Shown here: positions 17,801 through 25,897 of the stretch, piece after piece | Layout of the letters: each line of letters begins with the position of its first letter | Numbering within the stretch: position 1 is the first letter of the stretch | Assembly (NCBI GenBank): GCA_016124425.1 | Contig: WGNT01000017.1 | Coordinates: 1 to 41,924, forward strand | Source of the DNA: Cytophagales bacterium | Lineage (GTDB): Bacteria > Bacteroidota > Bacteroidia > Cytophagales > Cyclobacteriaceae | DNA: 41,924 nucleotides | Direction of reading: 5' to 3' | Position numbers and translations under genes: made by a program | The notes under the pieces: model-generated | What the model was told of the DNA's origin: nothing | The model's input: the letters and a program-made list of their open reading frames with translations, nothing else | Databases searched by the model: none

Positions 17801-18750
17801 TGCCGCAGGGTAAATTTAGAAAACAACTTTGGAACCTTGTGAAACCATAAATCGAAGGTACCTCTACTCCATTTGAGCTGTTGTAAATAATAAGATGACA
17901 AGCTACTTGGGACCAAGCCTAAGGACAATATTTTTGGCACGTAGATAGACTTCCATCCCTTCGCGTGGAGCAGCATCGACGTGTGCATATCTTCCGTAAG
18001 GCCGGGTGCGTGGCCTCCTATAGAATCTAGCGCTTTTCTTCTGAAGGTACAATTGGCTCCTATAGCCTGGGCCGTACCATATTCTCCCATAGCCTCCATA
18101 TAAGGACCATAAAACAAATAAGTCTGCTCAGCAGCAGCACGTGCAATGAGTGATTCCGATTGGTTTTTATAGGCTTGAACTACCTGGACATAACCCACCT
18201 CGGGATCATTAAAAGGGGCTAATACATGGTCTAAAAAATCCGAATACGGAGCGTGGTCTGGGTCCAGAATCACGCAAATTTCTCCTTTAGCGATATTCAA
18301 TGCGTTATTGATGTTTCCGGCTTTAGCGTTTTCGCGATTCGTTCTGGTAACGTGAATGACCCCTAAGTTCTCACACAACTTCCTAAGTTTTGGATCATTT
18401 CCTTCGTCACAAAGGTAATTTGTGTGCGGATATGTGACAGCAACCATGGCCCTCAGCGTATTTGCGATCATTTCATAGGGCTCCCCAGGATAAGCAGTTG
18501 TAAGCATATCGACAGTCAGGGCACAATCCTGAGAGGGCTGTTTAATACTTCTATCCTTTTTTTCTAACGCTGAGAAATGATACCATTCAAATAATACTTT
18601 TACTATTTTGAATAGTAAGGAAACACATAATAAAATATAAAGGTAAATATTACCTATACCAACCTCGAAAATAAATCCTATCAAAAAAACAAGTAACGTA
18701 ACAATAGATACAATACTCAATACTTTGTTCGGCGTAAGACTACTTTTCAT
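14854..18750 (-). CDS. Membrane GT2 synthase fused to GH26 and a second clan-A glycosidase
   Basis: This 1298-residue protein has four parts. (1) Residues 1-540: two N-terminal membrane helices, a processive GT2 domain (DPD 163-165, TED 252-254, Q290-x-x-K-W294), then several helices with the cellulose-synthase-like VPYLPTPK segment. No PilZ domain is seen. (2) After the last helix (about 514-536), a GH26 domain at 555-860 with the predicted acid/base in FLRFAHEVDNPMYPW (Glu678) and nucleophile in PIMLAEFGS (Glu790). (3) A second TIM-barrel glycosidase, GH2/GH5-like, at about 885-1195 with AWNIGNETW (Glu1010) and VVTEFGPKGYW (Glu1109). (4) A beta/Ig-like end. The predicted topology puts synthesis inside and both hydrolases in the periplasm. 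The polymer is unknown. A relative of parts 3-4 is encoded divergently next door. Confidence 0.9.
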   Translation of the reverse strand: MKSSLTPNKVLSIVSIVTLLVFLIGFIFEVGIGNIYLYILLCVSLLFKIVKVLFEWYHFSALEKKDRSIKQPSQDCALTVDMLTTAYPGEPYEMIANTLRAMVAVTYPHTNYLCDEGNDPKLRKLCENLGVIHVTRTNRENAKAGNINNALNIAKGEICVILDPDHAPYSDFLDHVLAPFNDPEVGYVQVVQAYKNQSESLIARAAAEQTYLFYGPYMEAMGEYGTAQAIGANCTFRRKALDSIGGHAPGLTEDMHTSMLLHAKGWKSIYVPKILSLGLVPSSLSSYYLQQLKWSRGTFDLWFHKVPKLFSKFTLRQKFHYNLIPLYYLFGLIGIIDIFVPIFSLVTGEYPWLLNPVTFFAFFTPFLLASLAQRLYAQRWLHHPEEKGIHLLGGILKSGTWWVYTLGLIYTILNVKVPYLPTPKEHSSKGDFILGVPNLLVSLFSIAAVIYGLNEDWQPYSLLMAGFATLNALVFFIAFAMGQSILVFGIRNGWKKLKNSKFINRAELSYVKLSRLAFPVSVALVVILSVFFVLNSANVKLDNLLSKEIATSLDKDRGGFYFGIYLSDFLSETDAHLIDASSEKAGVEWSIISTYIAWSDAPLPVGHWQSIVDKGAIPMITWEPWSNLFEEFQQIDDLKNNRKIFHYITEGYFDDYLTSTALAIRELDFPVFLRFAHEVDNPMYPWSASGGNTAEDFREAWKYVHYKFESLGVQNVTWVFTPWDPETIGDYFPYGQDSSTTEFVDWIGFTTLNYGSAAASQKEFDFNEIYAPYRQQLLDLSLDLPIMLAEFGSTSYVKEGSEWIKKSLSEVKESYPEVKSVVFFYSNQDKNWVTDWRPEDGSSFIDWRFDLVEVSSSLASYQKVSLPKQPIPKKDNKLPKSNNIVQVTNGFSLLVDGAPFYMKGICYNTGHDWEEGFNPLSRKRIASDFEKIKQAGGNTIRRYEPGIYDRNIFKEANDKDLKVMYGFWFDPKVDYLNDAGQLRAYERKVLAYVQRYKDEPAIIAWNIGNETWGLLKKFYGQPYLTLVRRHYVAFLENLAQKIHKIDPNRPVLSSEEHDNVRLIGAIHDFKKYAPSLDAVGINSYYEENIGELHDLFMTIDSTRPYVVTEFGPKGYWNKELGDFWNDSLLVELSSVVKAEYYKKQWEDYIEGHKGANLGGFAFSWQDRFEGTATWFGITDFKGNPKPAYHYLASAWNNTPLPDAAFPDLAIVGDWQGAKPNESIWLTAAILNRYEGELTYKWQMYEEKTWKKSNPVTQEIEGGRFVEIEMPAEKSRVYLYAYDTLGNVITASRPLVILN

Positions 18751-18902
18751 AAACCAAAAACCCCTAAATTATAATTCAAAATACATTAAAATAATTTTAA
18801 ATAGCAAATTTTTATATTTAAAAAATTTCTGTTAGGTTTGTGAGGGCTGTTTGACAAAAAACAAATTTACACTATTTTTGCATGACTTTTACAAAAAAGG
18901 AT
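18751..18902. promoter_or_regulatory. Divergent promoter region of the synthase and its partner
   Basis: Plus strand: TTTG at 18850-18853, a 19-nt spacer and TATTTTTG at 18873-18880 make a textbook Bacteroidota promoter. Transcription should start near 18886, which is past the ATG at 18882 and decides the downstream gene's start as 18903. Minus strand: TTTG (18805-18808) about 21 nt from a TATTTTG (18777-18783) is a weaker candidate for the synthase gene. Confidence 0.65.
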
Positions 18903-20207
18903 ATGAAATTTAAAAGAGCATTAAGCAAGGTTGGGTACCATATGCTTTGGGTAATGTGTTTTTTCGCATCGTGTAGTTCTGAAAAAAAGAATAACTTTTC
19001 GCCGACAGTTGAGATTAAAAATGAAAACGGTAAGTCTCGATTGTACAGGAATGGGCTACCCTATCATATTAAAGGTGCAGGTGGAACAGAGCATTTAGAC
19101 AAATTGGCCCAATATGGGGGAAATTCGATTAGAACATGGAGTCTACATAATGCTGGTGAACTATTGGATGAAGCACATAAATATGGACTGACCGTCACAC
19201 TTGGTATAGAAATCGGACGCCCACATTGGGGGGAGAAGTTCAATTATTGGAACCTTTGGAAAGTAGATCAAGAAATAGAAGCATTACGACCGTCGATAAA
19301 AGCCTATAAGGACCATCCCGCGTTACTGATGTGGGGCGTCGGTAATGAGGTAGACCTAAAGGGTGGTTCCCGCTATCTTATCTATTACGTTATCAACCGG
19401 GTAGCAAAGATGGTAAAGGAGGAAGACCCCAACCACCCAGTAATGACTGCTGTGAAAAGCCAAATAATAGGGCGTACTCGGTACTTAATGCCTGACATAG
19501 ATCTTATTGGATATAATGGGTTTAGCCTAATTGAGGAATTCTACGGGAAAAATAAAAACTATCAGGACAAGGGATGGGGAAAGGGGTATATTTTCTCTGA
19601 GTGGGGGCCACCCGGTCACTGGGAGGTAAAAGATACAGAATGGGGTGCTCCTCATGAAATGAATACCTCTCAAAAGTTGTACTTTCTAGAAAAGTATTGG
19701 AACCTTATGAATGCTGATACGGTGGCCTTTTTGGGTAGCTATGCGTTTTACTGGGGTAACAAACATGAAATTACACCTACTTGGTTCAGCCATTTTTCAA
19801 AAGAAGGACTGGAAGCCGAGACCGTCCATTTTCTGCAAAAATGTTGGACGGGGGAATCGGCAGATAATTCTGCACCGGTTTTTTCGGACATACGCTTAAA
19901 CGATGAAAAAGCGGAAGGGAATATTTATCTCATTTCAGACTCTAGCTATGTGGCCTCAACATTTGCCTTTGACAGCGACAACGATTCGCTTTCATTTAAG
20001 TGGGAATTAAGACCGGAGGAAACTCAGTTTTATGAAGTGAGTGCTTATCAATACAACATGTCCTACCTATTCACCCGGGACGATACAACGCATGTTACTT
20101 TCAAAGCTCCTGAAAACGAGGGCCCATACCGGCTTTTTGTTTATGCATCTGATGATAATGGTAACTTTGCCACCCAGAATATCCCCTTTTACGTTATAAA
20201 TCGATAA
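18903..20207 (+). CDS. Lipoprotein clan-A glycoside hydrolase, paralogue of the synthase's last module
   Basis: I use the ATG at 18903 (434 residues, MKFKRALSKVG) because the promoter at 18850-18880 implies a start of transcription downstream of the ATG at 18882. The signal peptide ends MCFFASC, a lipobox with Cys24. The TIM barrel starts KSRLYRNGLPYHIKGAGGTE and carries the predicted acid/base in LLMWGVGNEVD (Glu149) and nucleophile in YIFSEWGPPGHW (Glu233). A C-terminal Ig-like domain starts near APVFSDIRLND. Module order and motifs match residues 885-1298 of the divergent synthase. The likely job is cutting, trimming or transglycosylating the same polysaccharide in the periplasm or outer membrane. 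The exact GH family is uncertain (GH2/GH5-like). Confidence 0.82.
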   Translation: MKFKRALSKVGYHMLWVMCFFASCSSEKKNNFSPTVEIKNENGKSRLYRNGLPYHIKGAGGTEHLDKLAQYGGNSIRTWSLHNAGELLDEAHKYGLTVTLGIEIGRPHWGEKFNYWNLWKVDQEIEALRPSIKAYKDHPALLMWGVGNEVDLKGGSRYLIYYVINRVAKMVKEEDPNHPVMTAVKSQIIGRTRYLMPDIDLIGYNGFSLIEEFYGKNKNYQDKGWGKGYIFSEWGPPGHWEVKDTEWGAPHEMNTSQKLYFLEKYWNLMNADTVAFLGSYAFYWGNKHEITPTWFSHFSKEGLEAETVHFLQKCWTGESADNSAPVFSDIRLNDEKAEGNIYLISDSSYVASTFAFDSDNDSLSFKWELRPEETQFYEVSAYQYNMSYLFTRDDTTHVTFKAPENEGPYRLFVYASDDNGNFATQNIPFYVINR

Positions 20208-20338
20208 CGTAACAGCTTGAAATAATGTGATAGATTTTCCATTAAGGAGAGAACGACTAACGGCAGGTTTAGAGTATCCGGTTCATGAGTATTTCGGCTG
20301 AACAGGGAAAAGCAGCTGTCCTGATTTTCTTATCGTGG

Positions 20339-20415
20339 CAACATCCATTGCGGATGTCCACTTGGTTTGAGCGTGTAGCTCCGCTTGGTGATGTAGCTTG
20401 AATTTTTGTGGACAT
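20339..20415. repeat. Nested inverted repeats in the convergent gap
   Basis: ACATCC/GGATGT (20341-20346 with 20352-20357, 5-nt loop) overlaps ATGTCCAC/GTGGACAT (20354-20361 with 20408-20415), which encloses two copies of TGTAGCT. It lies between the ends of two converging genes and has no T-run on the expected side. It could be a degenerate palindromic repeat or a structured 3' end. Confidence 0.35.
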
Positions 20416-20466
20416 ATGTAACGGCTGAAAATTAACGCTGAGACGGCTAAATCTCCCCTAGCAACT

Positions 20467-21813
20467 TCATTTTTGAAAGTAAAGTCTAAATACAGATCCT
20501 TCTCCCAGTTCGCTTTCAACCTCAATTTTTCCTCCGGCGTTTTCCATTATTTTCTTTACCAGATATAGGCCAATGCCACTACCTTCAACATGGTTGTGGT
20601 GGCGCTTAAACTTCAAGAATATCTCCGACATCTTTGATGGTCCAAGACCCATTCCGTTGTCCTGCAAGGATAAAACAACACAGTCCTTGAATTGCTCAGT
20701 GCGCAATCTCAACTCAAGCGGCCGCTCAATAGCCCGATATTTTATGGCATTATCAAGGAGATTCAGCAGGATACTACGCAAATTCTTCTTTGCAAATACA
20801 ATCTCAGGTACTTGAAAATCTACTTTAAAGATCACCTTTGAATCGAGAATTTTATTTCGGATACTGAACTTCACCTCTTCTAACAGGTCCGATAAGTGAA
20901 TCGACTCTTCCTCATTGAGTTCACTTTCAATTCGGGATAAGTCCGACAGTTCGTTAATTGTTTCCTTTAGTTTTGCAATGGAAATATCAATTAAATCGGT
21001 CAAATCTTTTATACTGCGGTTCTGGGGATCACTTACATCCTTCAAAAAGCTAATCAGCGCACTAACATTTGCCAGAGGTCCTTTGAGGTCATGGGAAGCG
21101 GAATAAATAAAGGTCCCATGATCAGTATTTATCTTTTCTAGTTTTTCTAATGCCTGTTTTAGTTCAGTAATGTCATTGAACGTGATTATGGCACCGTCCA
21201 TTTGATTGTCCTGAAGCCGGATATAAGGAATAATCATCATTTGATACCACCTGTTATCGTTGGTTTGAATCTCTTTCTCCGACGGTTCAGAAGCTGCTAT
21301 TACGTTGTTGATATCCTCTATCAGTTTTCCAAATTGGATATTAGTAGAAATGTCTCCGAGTGGGCGGCCGATATCGGAATCCTTGAGGTTAACCTGCTTA
21401 ACCGCTGAGGGAGTAAACTTTCTGACGATAAGATTCTTGTCCACATAGATCTGCCCATTCAAGGTGCCTTTGAAATAATTGTTCAGGTCATCATTCAGTT
21501 CGGCGAGCTCTTTTATTTTTAATTGGTATTCGTTATTAACAGTTTGCAGCTCTTCATTGACGGACTGAAGCTCTTCATTCGTACTCTGCATCTCTTCATT
21601 GTTCGAGATCAATTCCTCGTTGTATGTGTTGATGTTTTCCCCCGAAACCCTAAGATCATCTAATGTATTTAAAAGTTTTAACTTCGTTTCGGTGAGTTCT
21701 ATTCTGATGTCTTCTATGTATTGCTGGGCATGCTTTTCCATATGAAATACTTCGACAGAAGAAGCGGACGAAGCGATCGAGTTATAGTAGTTCATCTTGG
21801 CGTTGCTTTTCAT
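20467..21813 (-). CDS. PAS-containing histidine kinase derived from a CheB-CheR-kinase fusion
   Basis: This encodes 448 residues. Residues about 60-105 form a coiled coil of NEEL repeats (NNEEMQSTNEELQSVNEEL, then QTVNNEYQ). This is the linker that normally follows CheB and CheR domains in large chemotaxis-like kinases. A PAS domain follows (about 108-220: NGQIYVDKNLIVRKFTPSAV), then HisKA with the phospho-acceptor in SASHDLKGPL (His241), and an HATPase with LLDNAIKY, DNGMGLG and GSGIGLYLVKK. CheB and CheR are absent, and the in-frame upstream sequence is stopped two codons before the ATG. There is no membrane helix and no adjacent response regulator, so it should be a cytosolic orphan kinase. 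A GGGAGG sequence precedes the start, unusual for this phylum. Confidence 0.88.
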   Translation of the reverse strand: MKSNAKMNYYNSIASSASSVEVFHMEKHAQQYIEDIRIELTETKLKLLNTLDDLRVSGENINTYNEELISNNEEMQSTNEELQSVNEELQTVNNEYQLKIKELAELNDDLNNYFKGTLNGQIYVDKNLIVRKFTPSAVKQVNLKDSDIGRPLGDISTNIQFGKLIEDINNVIAASEPSEKEIQTNDNRWYQMMIIPYIRLQDNQMDGAIITFNDITELKQALEKLEKINTDHGTFIYSASHDLKGPLANVSALISFLKDVSDPQNRSIKDLTDLIDISIAKLKETINELSDLSRIESELNEEESIHLSDLLEEVKFSIRNKILDSKVIFKVDFQVPEIVFAKKNLRSILLNLLDNAIKYRAIERPLELRLRTEQFKDCVVLSLQDNGMGLGPSKMSEIFLKFKRHHNHVEGSGIGLYLVKKIMENAGGKIEVESELGEGSVFRLYFQK

Positions 21814-22030
21814 ACCTTACCTCCCAAAATAGAAAGGTTTTCTGAAGACACCTATCCATTGCCAGTCACCACGGATCTTCGTGTTGACTTTCTAAATACG
21901 GTACATGGTAGGATATGACCCTCACAATATCCGCGTATTTTAAGTTTGATAGTCAGATTCTATTGGTTTTCGCATTTTTTAAGTCTTTTATAAAATATCC
22001 ACATCGATAGAAATTATCAATCTATTTTTA

Positions 22031-22061
22031 TTTGGATTGAATCCAAATAATATAATCTTTG
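22031..22061 (+). promoter_or_regulatory. Haem operon promoter with 17-bp palindromic operator
   Basis: TTTGGATTGAATCCAAA at 22031-22047 is a perfect palindrome about a central G. Its left end supplies a TTTG -33 element, and TATAATCTTTG (22051-22061) fits a -7 box about 18 nt further on. A repressor bound to the palindrome would cover the promoter. Iron-responsive control (DtxR- or Fur-like) is an inference from the genes downstream. Confidence 0.65.
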
Positions 22062-22088
22062 CATGTTATTTAAAATCATTCTTAATAA

Positions 22089-22940
22089 ATGAAAAAAGCA
22101 CTGCTTTTATACTCCCTAGTACTTCTCCTGTCTTGTACCTCTCAAAGAAACGAGAACGAGTCGGTGTCATCAAAAAAAATAATCACCGCAGGGGGAACAA
22201 TCACTGAAATCGTAAATGAACTTGGGTTTGGTGACGCCATCATAGCTACGGATATCACCTCTACCTTTCCAGCTACCATGCAGGAACTTCCTTCTATAGG
22301 GTATCGAAATCAGATAAAGGCGGAGGGAATTCTTGCCCTAGGACCCGACCTAATCCTCATCGAAAAGGGGTACCTCACCAATGACGTGATAAGCCAACTT
22401 ACGGCGGCGGGTATGGAAATGCATGAGTTTGAAAAACCAACCGACCTAGCCGGAACGTACAAAATCATCAGCGAATTAGCGGCGTTCTTAGAAGTGCCAG
22501 AAAAAGGGATCGCATTAAGCGAAACACTAAAAAAGGATATTGAGGCACTAGAAGCCTACAGGGCGACGTCAGTTCAGCGGCCAAAAATGGCTTTCATTAT
22601 GGCAAGAGGACAAGAAACGGTTTTTGTCGCAGGAGAAGATACCTTTGCCGAATCTTTGTTTGACTTGGCGGGAGTGGAATCCGTAGGTAAAGGATTCAAA
22701 GATTTTGTCCCGCTTACACCGGAAGCATTGGTGTCTATGGACCCAGAGTACCTGCTCTTCTTTGAATCAGGCTTGCAATCGCTAGGCGGGAAAGAAGGAG
22801 TGAAACTTATCCGTGGAATAAATCAGACTACAGCCTTCAAGAATGATGGTATTTTGGCTTTTGATGGACTGTATTTATCCGGCTTCGGGCCGAGAGTAGG
22901 TAAAGCCGCATTGGAAATTGCCAAGCAAGTAAACAAATGA
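22089..22940 (+). CDS. hmuT: Haem-binding lipoprotein of the haem ABC importer
   Basis: This encodes 283 residues with a lipoprotein signal ending LLLSC (Cys16). The mature part starts KKIITAGGTITEIVNELGF, followed by LPSIGYRNQIKAEGILALGP, both characteristic of HmuT haem-binding proteins of the BtuF/FhuD fold. It binds haem in the periplasm and hands it to the permease. Its stop overlaps the hmuU start (ATGA), so the two are translationally coupled. It is the first gene of the haem operon, downstream of the palindromic promoter at 22031-22061. Confidence 0.92.
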   Translation: MKKALLLYSLVLLLSCTSQRNENESVSSKKIITAGGTITEIVNELGFGDAIIATDITSTFPATMQELPSIGYRNQIKAEGILALGPDLILIEKGYLTNDVISQLTAAGMEMHEFEKPTDLAGTYKIISELAAFLEVPEKGIALSETLKKDIEALEAYRATSVQRPKMAFIMARGQETVFVAGEDTFAESLFDLAGVESVGKGFKDFVPLTPEALVSMDPEYLLFFESGLQSLGGKEGVKLIRGINQTTAFKNDGILAFDGLYLSGFGPRVGKAALEIAKQVNK

Positions 22941-23998
22941 TACAGACACTTCCCCTGGCTAAAACAAACTTTCAGAACCTTATACTTGGGTTATTGGGTG
23001 CCACGCTGTTGTTCCTAGCAGTATATTCAGTAACCGTCGGTGCCTTTGCCGTTTCCTTACCAAATACCATTTCTATACTCGTCTCCCAACTGGGGTTAAA
23101 GGTAGGCGTACACACGAATCAAGAAGCCAATGTCTTGTTATTCATAAGATTGCCACGTATTTTGTTAGCCATGTTGGTTGGCGGAGGACTGGGCGTCGCC
23201 GGTGCAGCCTTGCAGGGGCTTTTCAGAAATCCACTAGTAGAGCCAGGACTCATTGGCGTCAGCAGCGGTAGTGCCTTATTTGCTGTAATTTTTATCGTAT
23301 TCGGGTCCTATTTCTCTTGGGCAACCCAATTTTTCGGTGGCTTCGGTTTGCCCATCTTTGCCTTTGTCGGGGGCTTGATAAATGTCTCGCTAGTCTACAA
23401 CATGGCAAATAGCGGCGGAAAAACAGATATATCGTTGTTGATATTAGCAGGCGTCGCCTTAACTGCCCTTTCCGGGGCCCTTATTGGGCTTGCGATTTTC
23501 TATGCAGATGACGCTGCGCTTAGGAATTTTACTTTTTGGAGCCTTGGAGATGTAGGTGGCGCAAGCTGGGACAAAGTAAGCATCGCTTTTTTCCTGATCC
23601 TAGGCCCTTCTTTCTTGCTCGTGCTGCAATTCCGCAACCTAAATGCACTTGCAATGGGTGAAAACGAAGCGTTTCACATGGGTGTAAATGTGCAACAAGT
23701 AAAATATACCGTATTATTAATCAGCGCCTTGGTCGTAGGAGTGGGTGTCTCCATGACCGGTACCATAGGGTTTGTGGGGTTGATAGTTCCGCACCTCATC
23801 CGTCTGAAGTTCGGTGCAGATCACCGCTTGGTTTTGCCAGGATCATTCCTTCTTGGGGCCACACTGCTTACTGGGGCGGATTTACTGGCAAGAACGATCG
23901 TGATGCCTGCCGAATTGCCGATTGGCATTATTACAGCCATCATTGGATCTCCCTTCTTTATTTGGTTGATCATTAACGTAAAAAAAATCAGATCTTAA
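22937..23998 (+). CDS. hmuU: Haem ABC transporter permease, FecCD family
   Basis: This 353-residue polytopic protein has the FecCD pattern: RLPRILLAMLVGGGLGVAGA and GLFRNPLVEPGLIGVSSGSA in the first half, then TFWSLGDVGGASWDKV, and GTIGFVGLIVPHLIRL near the coupling helix. About ten membrane helices are expected, and length is normal for the family. It forms the inner-membrane channel with HmuV. Only 2 bp separate it from hmuV. Confidence 0.94.
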   Translation: MIQTLPLAKTNFQNLILGLLGATLLFLAVYSVTVGAFAVSLPNTISILVSQLGLKVGVHTNQEANVLLFIRLPRILLAMLVGGGLGVAGAALQGLFRNPLVEPGLIGVSSGSALFAVIFIVFGSYFSWATQFFGGFGLPIFAFVGGLINVSLVYNMANSGGKTDISLLILAGVALTALSGALIGLAIFYADDAALRNFTFWSLGDVGGASWDKVSIAFFLILGPSFLLVLQFRNLNALAMGENEAFHMGVNVQQVKYTVLLISALVVGVGVSMTGTIGFVGLIVPHLIRLKFGADHRLVLPGSFLLGATLLTGADLLARTIVMPAELPIGIITAIIGSPFFIWLIINVKKIRS

Positions 23999-24000
23999 AT

Positions 24001-24807
24001 ATGTTGCAAGCAAATAGCGTTCAGTTCAATATCCACAACAGACCTATTATAGATCGGGCAACAGTTTGCTTACAAGCTGGGGAATTGACTGCCTTAGTTG
24101 GGCCAAACGGGGCGGGCAAATCAACCCTGTTTAAGCTAATTTCCGGAGACCTAACCTGTAAACATGGAAATGTAACCTACAATGGACTCCCATTGAACCG
24201 GCTGAAACCAAAACAGCTGGCTTGTTTGCGGGCGGTAATGCCCCAACATACCTCCGTTACCTTTCCCTTTCGTGCGATTGAGGTGGTAGAACTTGGGCTA
24301 TTGCTTTCTAACCAAACCTATGCTACTACTACCATAGAGGAAGTCATGCGTACCACCCACACTTGGCATTTAAGAAAGGAATTGCTGGGAAACCTGTCAG
24401 GAGGTGAAAAACAACGTGTACAGCTGGCACGGGTATTGGCACAGATATGGGAACAAAAGCCGCATCCAAGATATCTTTTATTGGATGAACCAACATCAAG
24501 CATGGACATCTCACAGCAACACCATGTCCTTCAGGTACTTGGAGAACTCAAGCATCGAAACATTGGTGTGTTGGCCATCCTACATGATTTGAATCTTGCG
24601 GCGAATTATGCGGATAGGGTCGTTTTACTAAAAAATGGAACGATTCTCCACCAAGGTCGAACAAGAGATGTGATGACTTCCGGAAATTTGGAGGAAGTAT
24701 TTGATTACCCCGTACAAGTGCATTCCGAAGGACCTAGAATGCCCCTATTTATAAGTAGTCTGCCTGCTGAAAGATCATCCCAAACATATACATTTAAACT
24801 TGCATAA
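24001..24807 (+). CDS. hmuV: Haem ABC transporter ATP-binding protein
   Basis: This 268-residue ATPase has Walker A GPNGAGKST, a Q-loop region near VMPQHTSVTF, the signature NLSGGEKQRVQLARVL, Walker B YLLLDEPT and the switch histidine in LAILHDLNLAA. It powers haem import with HmuU. The gene lies 2 bp after hmuU and 2 bp before hmuS. Confidence 0.94.
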   Translation: MLQANSVQFNIHNRPIIDRATVCLQAGELTALVGPNGAGKSTLFKLISGDLTCKHGNVTYNGLPLNRLKPKQLACLRAVMPQHTSVTFPFRAIEVVELGLLLSNQTYATTTIEEVMRTTHTWHLRKELLGNLSGGEKQRVQLARVLAQIWEQKPHPRYLLLDEPTSSMDISQQHHVLQVLGELKHRNIGVLAILHDLNLAANYADRVVLLKNGTILHQGRTRDVMTSGNLEEVFDYPVQVHSEGPRMPLFISSLPAERSSQTYTFKLA

Positions 24808-24809
24808 TA

Positions 24810-25856
24810 ATGGAAACGACACTACACTACCCTACTAAACCCGCGTTGAGAGAGGCCTGGGATGCGTTAAAAGCAAAACAGCCAACCACTCGGATAAGGG
24901 ACGCCGCTAGCATTCTAGGCGTTTCCGAACTAGAACTCCTCGCTACTACCTTGGGACCGGGAACCATCCGTCTAGAAGAGGACTGGTCATCGATTTTATT
25001 GGCCTGCCGCGAACTGGGAAAAGTTATGGCACTGACGAGAAACGAGGGTTGTGTACTCGAACACAAGGGCAATTTTCAAAAAATAAGCATTCACGGTACA
25101 GCACCAAACCAAATTGCCACAGTAATCGGCCCTATTGAACAACGGGTATTTTTTGGGAAATGGAAATTTGGTTTTGCAGTCGTAAATGAAACCCCAAGAG
25201 GTACAATGCGAAGCCTACAGTTCTTCGATCAAGCGGGCGAAGCTATATTAAAAATTTACCTTCAGGAAAAAAGCAATGTAGATGCTTATGATAAAATTGT
25301 TTCTACCTATTCAATGGAAAATCAATCCACACCGATCCCGATTGAGGCCTTTGAAAACGTAACATATGCTTCCTCCATTGATAAGGACGCTTTTACTAGT
25401 GACTGGGAAAACATGAAAGATACCCATGATTTCTTTGGTATGCTTCGAAAGTATAATGTCCATAGACTTGATGCCATCAAATGGATTGGAGAAAAGTGGG
25501 CCTATAAAGTGGACAGACTGGCTATCCGAAAAGTGCTCGATGTGGCCTCTTCAGAAAAAATGCCCATTATGATTTTTGTGGGCAACAAAGGCAACATTCA
25601 AATCCATCAGGGGAAAGTCCGGACAATCCGACAAATGGGCAGCTGGCTAAACGTTATGGACCCTGACTTTAACATGCATCTTAATGAAGACCAAATAGAC
25701 ACTGCCTGGGTGGTTCATAAGAATACAGATGACGGTTTGGTTTCGTCTGTAGAGCTATTTGACAAAGATGGGGAAATGATCGCTCAGTTCTTTGGGCTGC
25801 GAAAGCCCGGACTTGTTCAAAACGACCGATGGAAATCGCTCATTGATAGTTTATAG
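24810..25856 (+). CDS. hmuS: Haem-degrading/haem-handling protein, HemS/ChuS family
   Basis: This 348-residue cytoplasmic protein is built of two related halves, as in HemS/ChuS. The second half carries the family signatures GNKGNIQIHQGKV, GSWLNVMDPDFNMHLNED and SVELFDKDGEMIAQFFG. The first half has the matching RVFFGKWKFGF and TMRSLQFFDQAGEAILKIYL segments. Family members bind imported haem and release its iron or transfer it. Placement after the ABC genes and before the outer-membrane receptor fits this role. Confidence 0.92.
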   Translation: METTLHYPTKPALREAWDALKAKQPTTRIRDAASILGVSELELLATTLGPGTIRLEEDWSSILLACRELGKVMALTRNEGCVLEHKGNFQKISIHGTAPNQIATVIGPIEQRVFFGKWKFGFAVVNETPRGTMRSLQFFDQAGEAILKIYLQEKSNVDAYDKIVSTYSMENQSTPIPIEAFENVTYASSIDKDAFTSDWENMKDTHDFFGMLRKYNVHRLDAIKWIGEKWAYKVDRLAIRKVLDVASSEKMPIMIFVGNKGNIQIHQGKVRTIRQMGSWLNVMDPDFNMHLNEDQIDTAWVVHKNTDDGLVSSVELFDKDGEMIAQFFGLRKPGLVQNDRWKSLIDSL

Positions 25857-25860
25857 AACC

Positions 25861-25884
25861 TTCCCGGTGGCGTACCACCGGGAA
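25861..25884 (+). promoter_or_regulatory. Intercistronic hairpin between hmuS and hmuR
   Basis: A perfect 10-bp stem pairs TTCCCGGTGG (25861-25870) with CCACCGGGAA (25875-25884) around a CGTA loop, 14 nt before the hmuR start. The following AAAATTTT is a poor U-tract. It may be a partial terminator, an RNA-stability element or a processing site that sets hmuR expression apart from the importer genes. Confidence 0.6.
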
Positions 25885-25897
25885 AAAATTTTACCTT

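Noticed and set aside
18882..18902. Upstream ATG of the lipoprotein glycosidase
   Set aside because: The well-formed promoter (18850-18880) would start the transcript after this codon.
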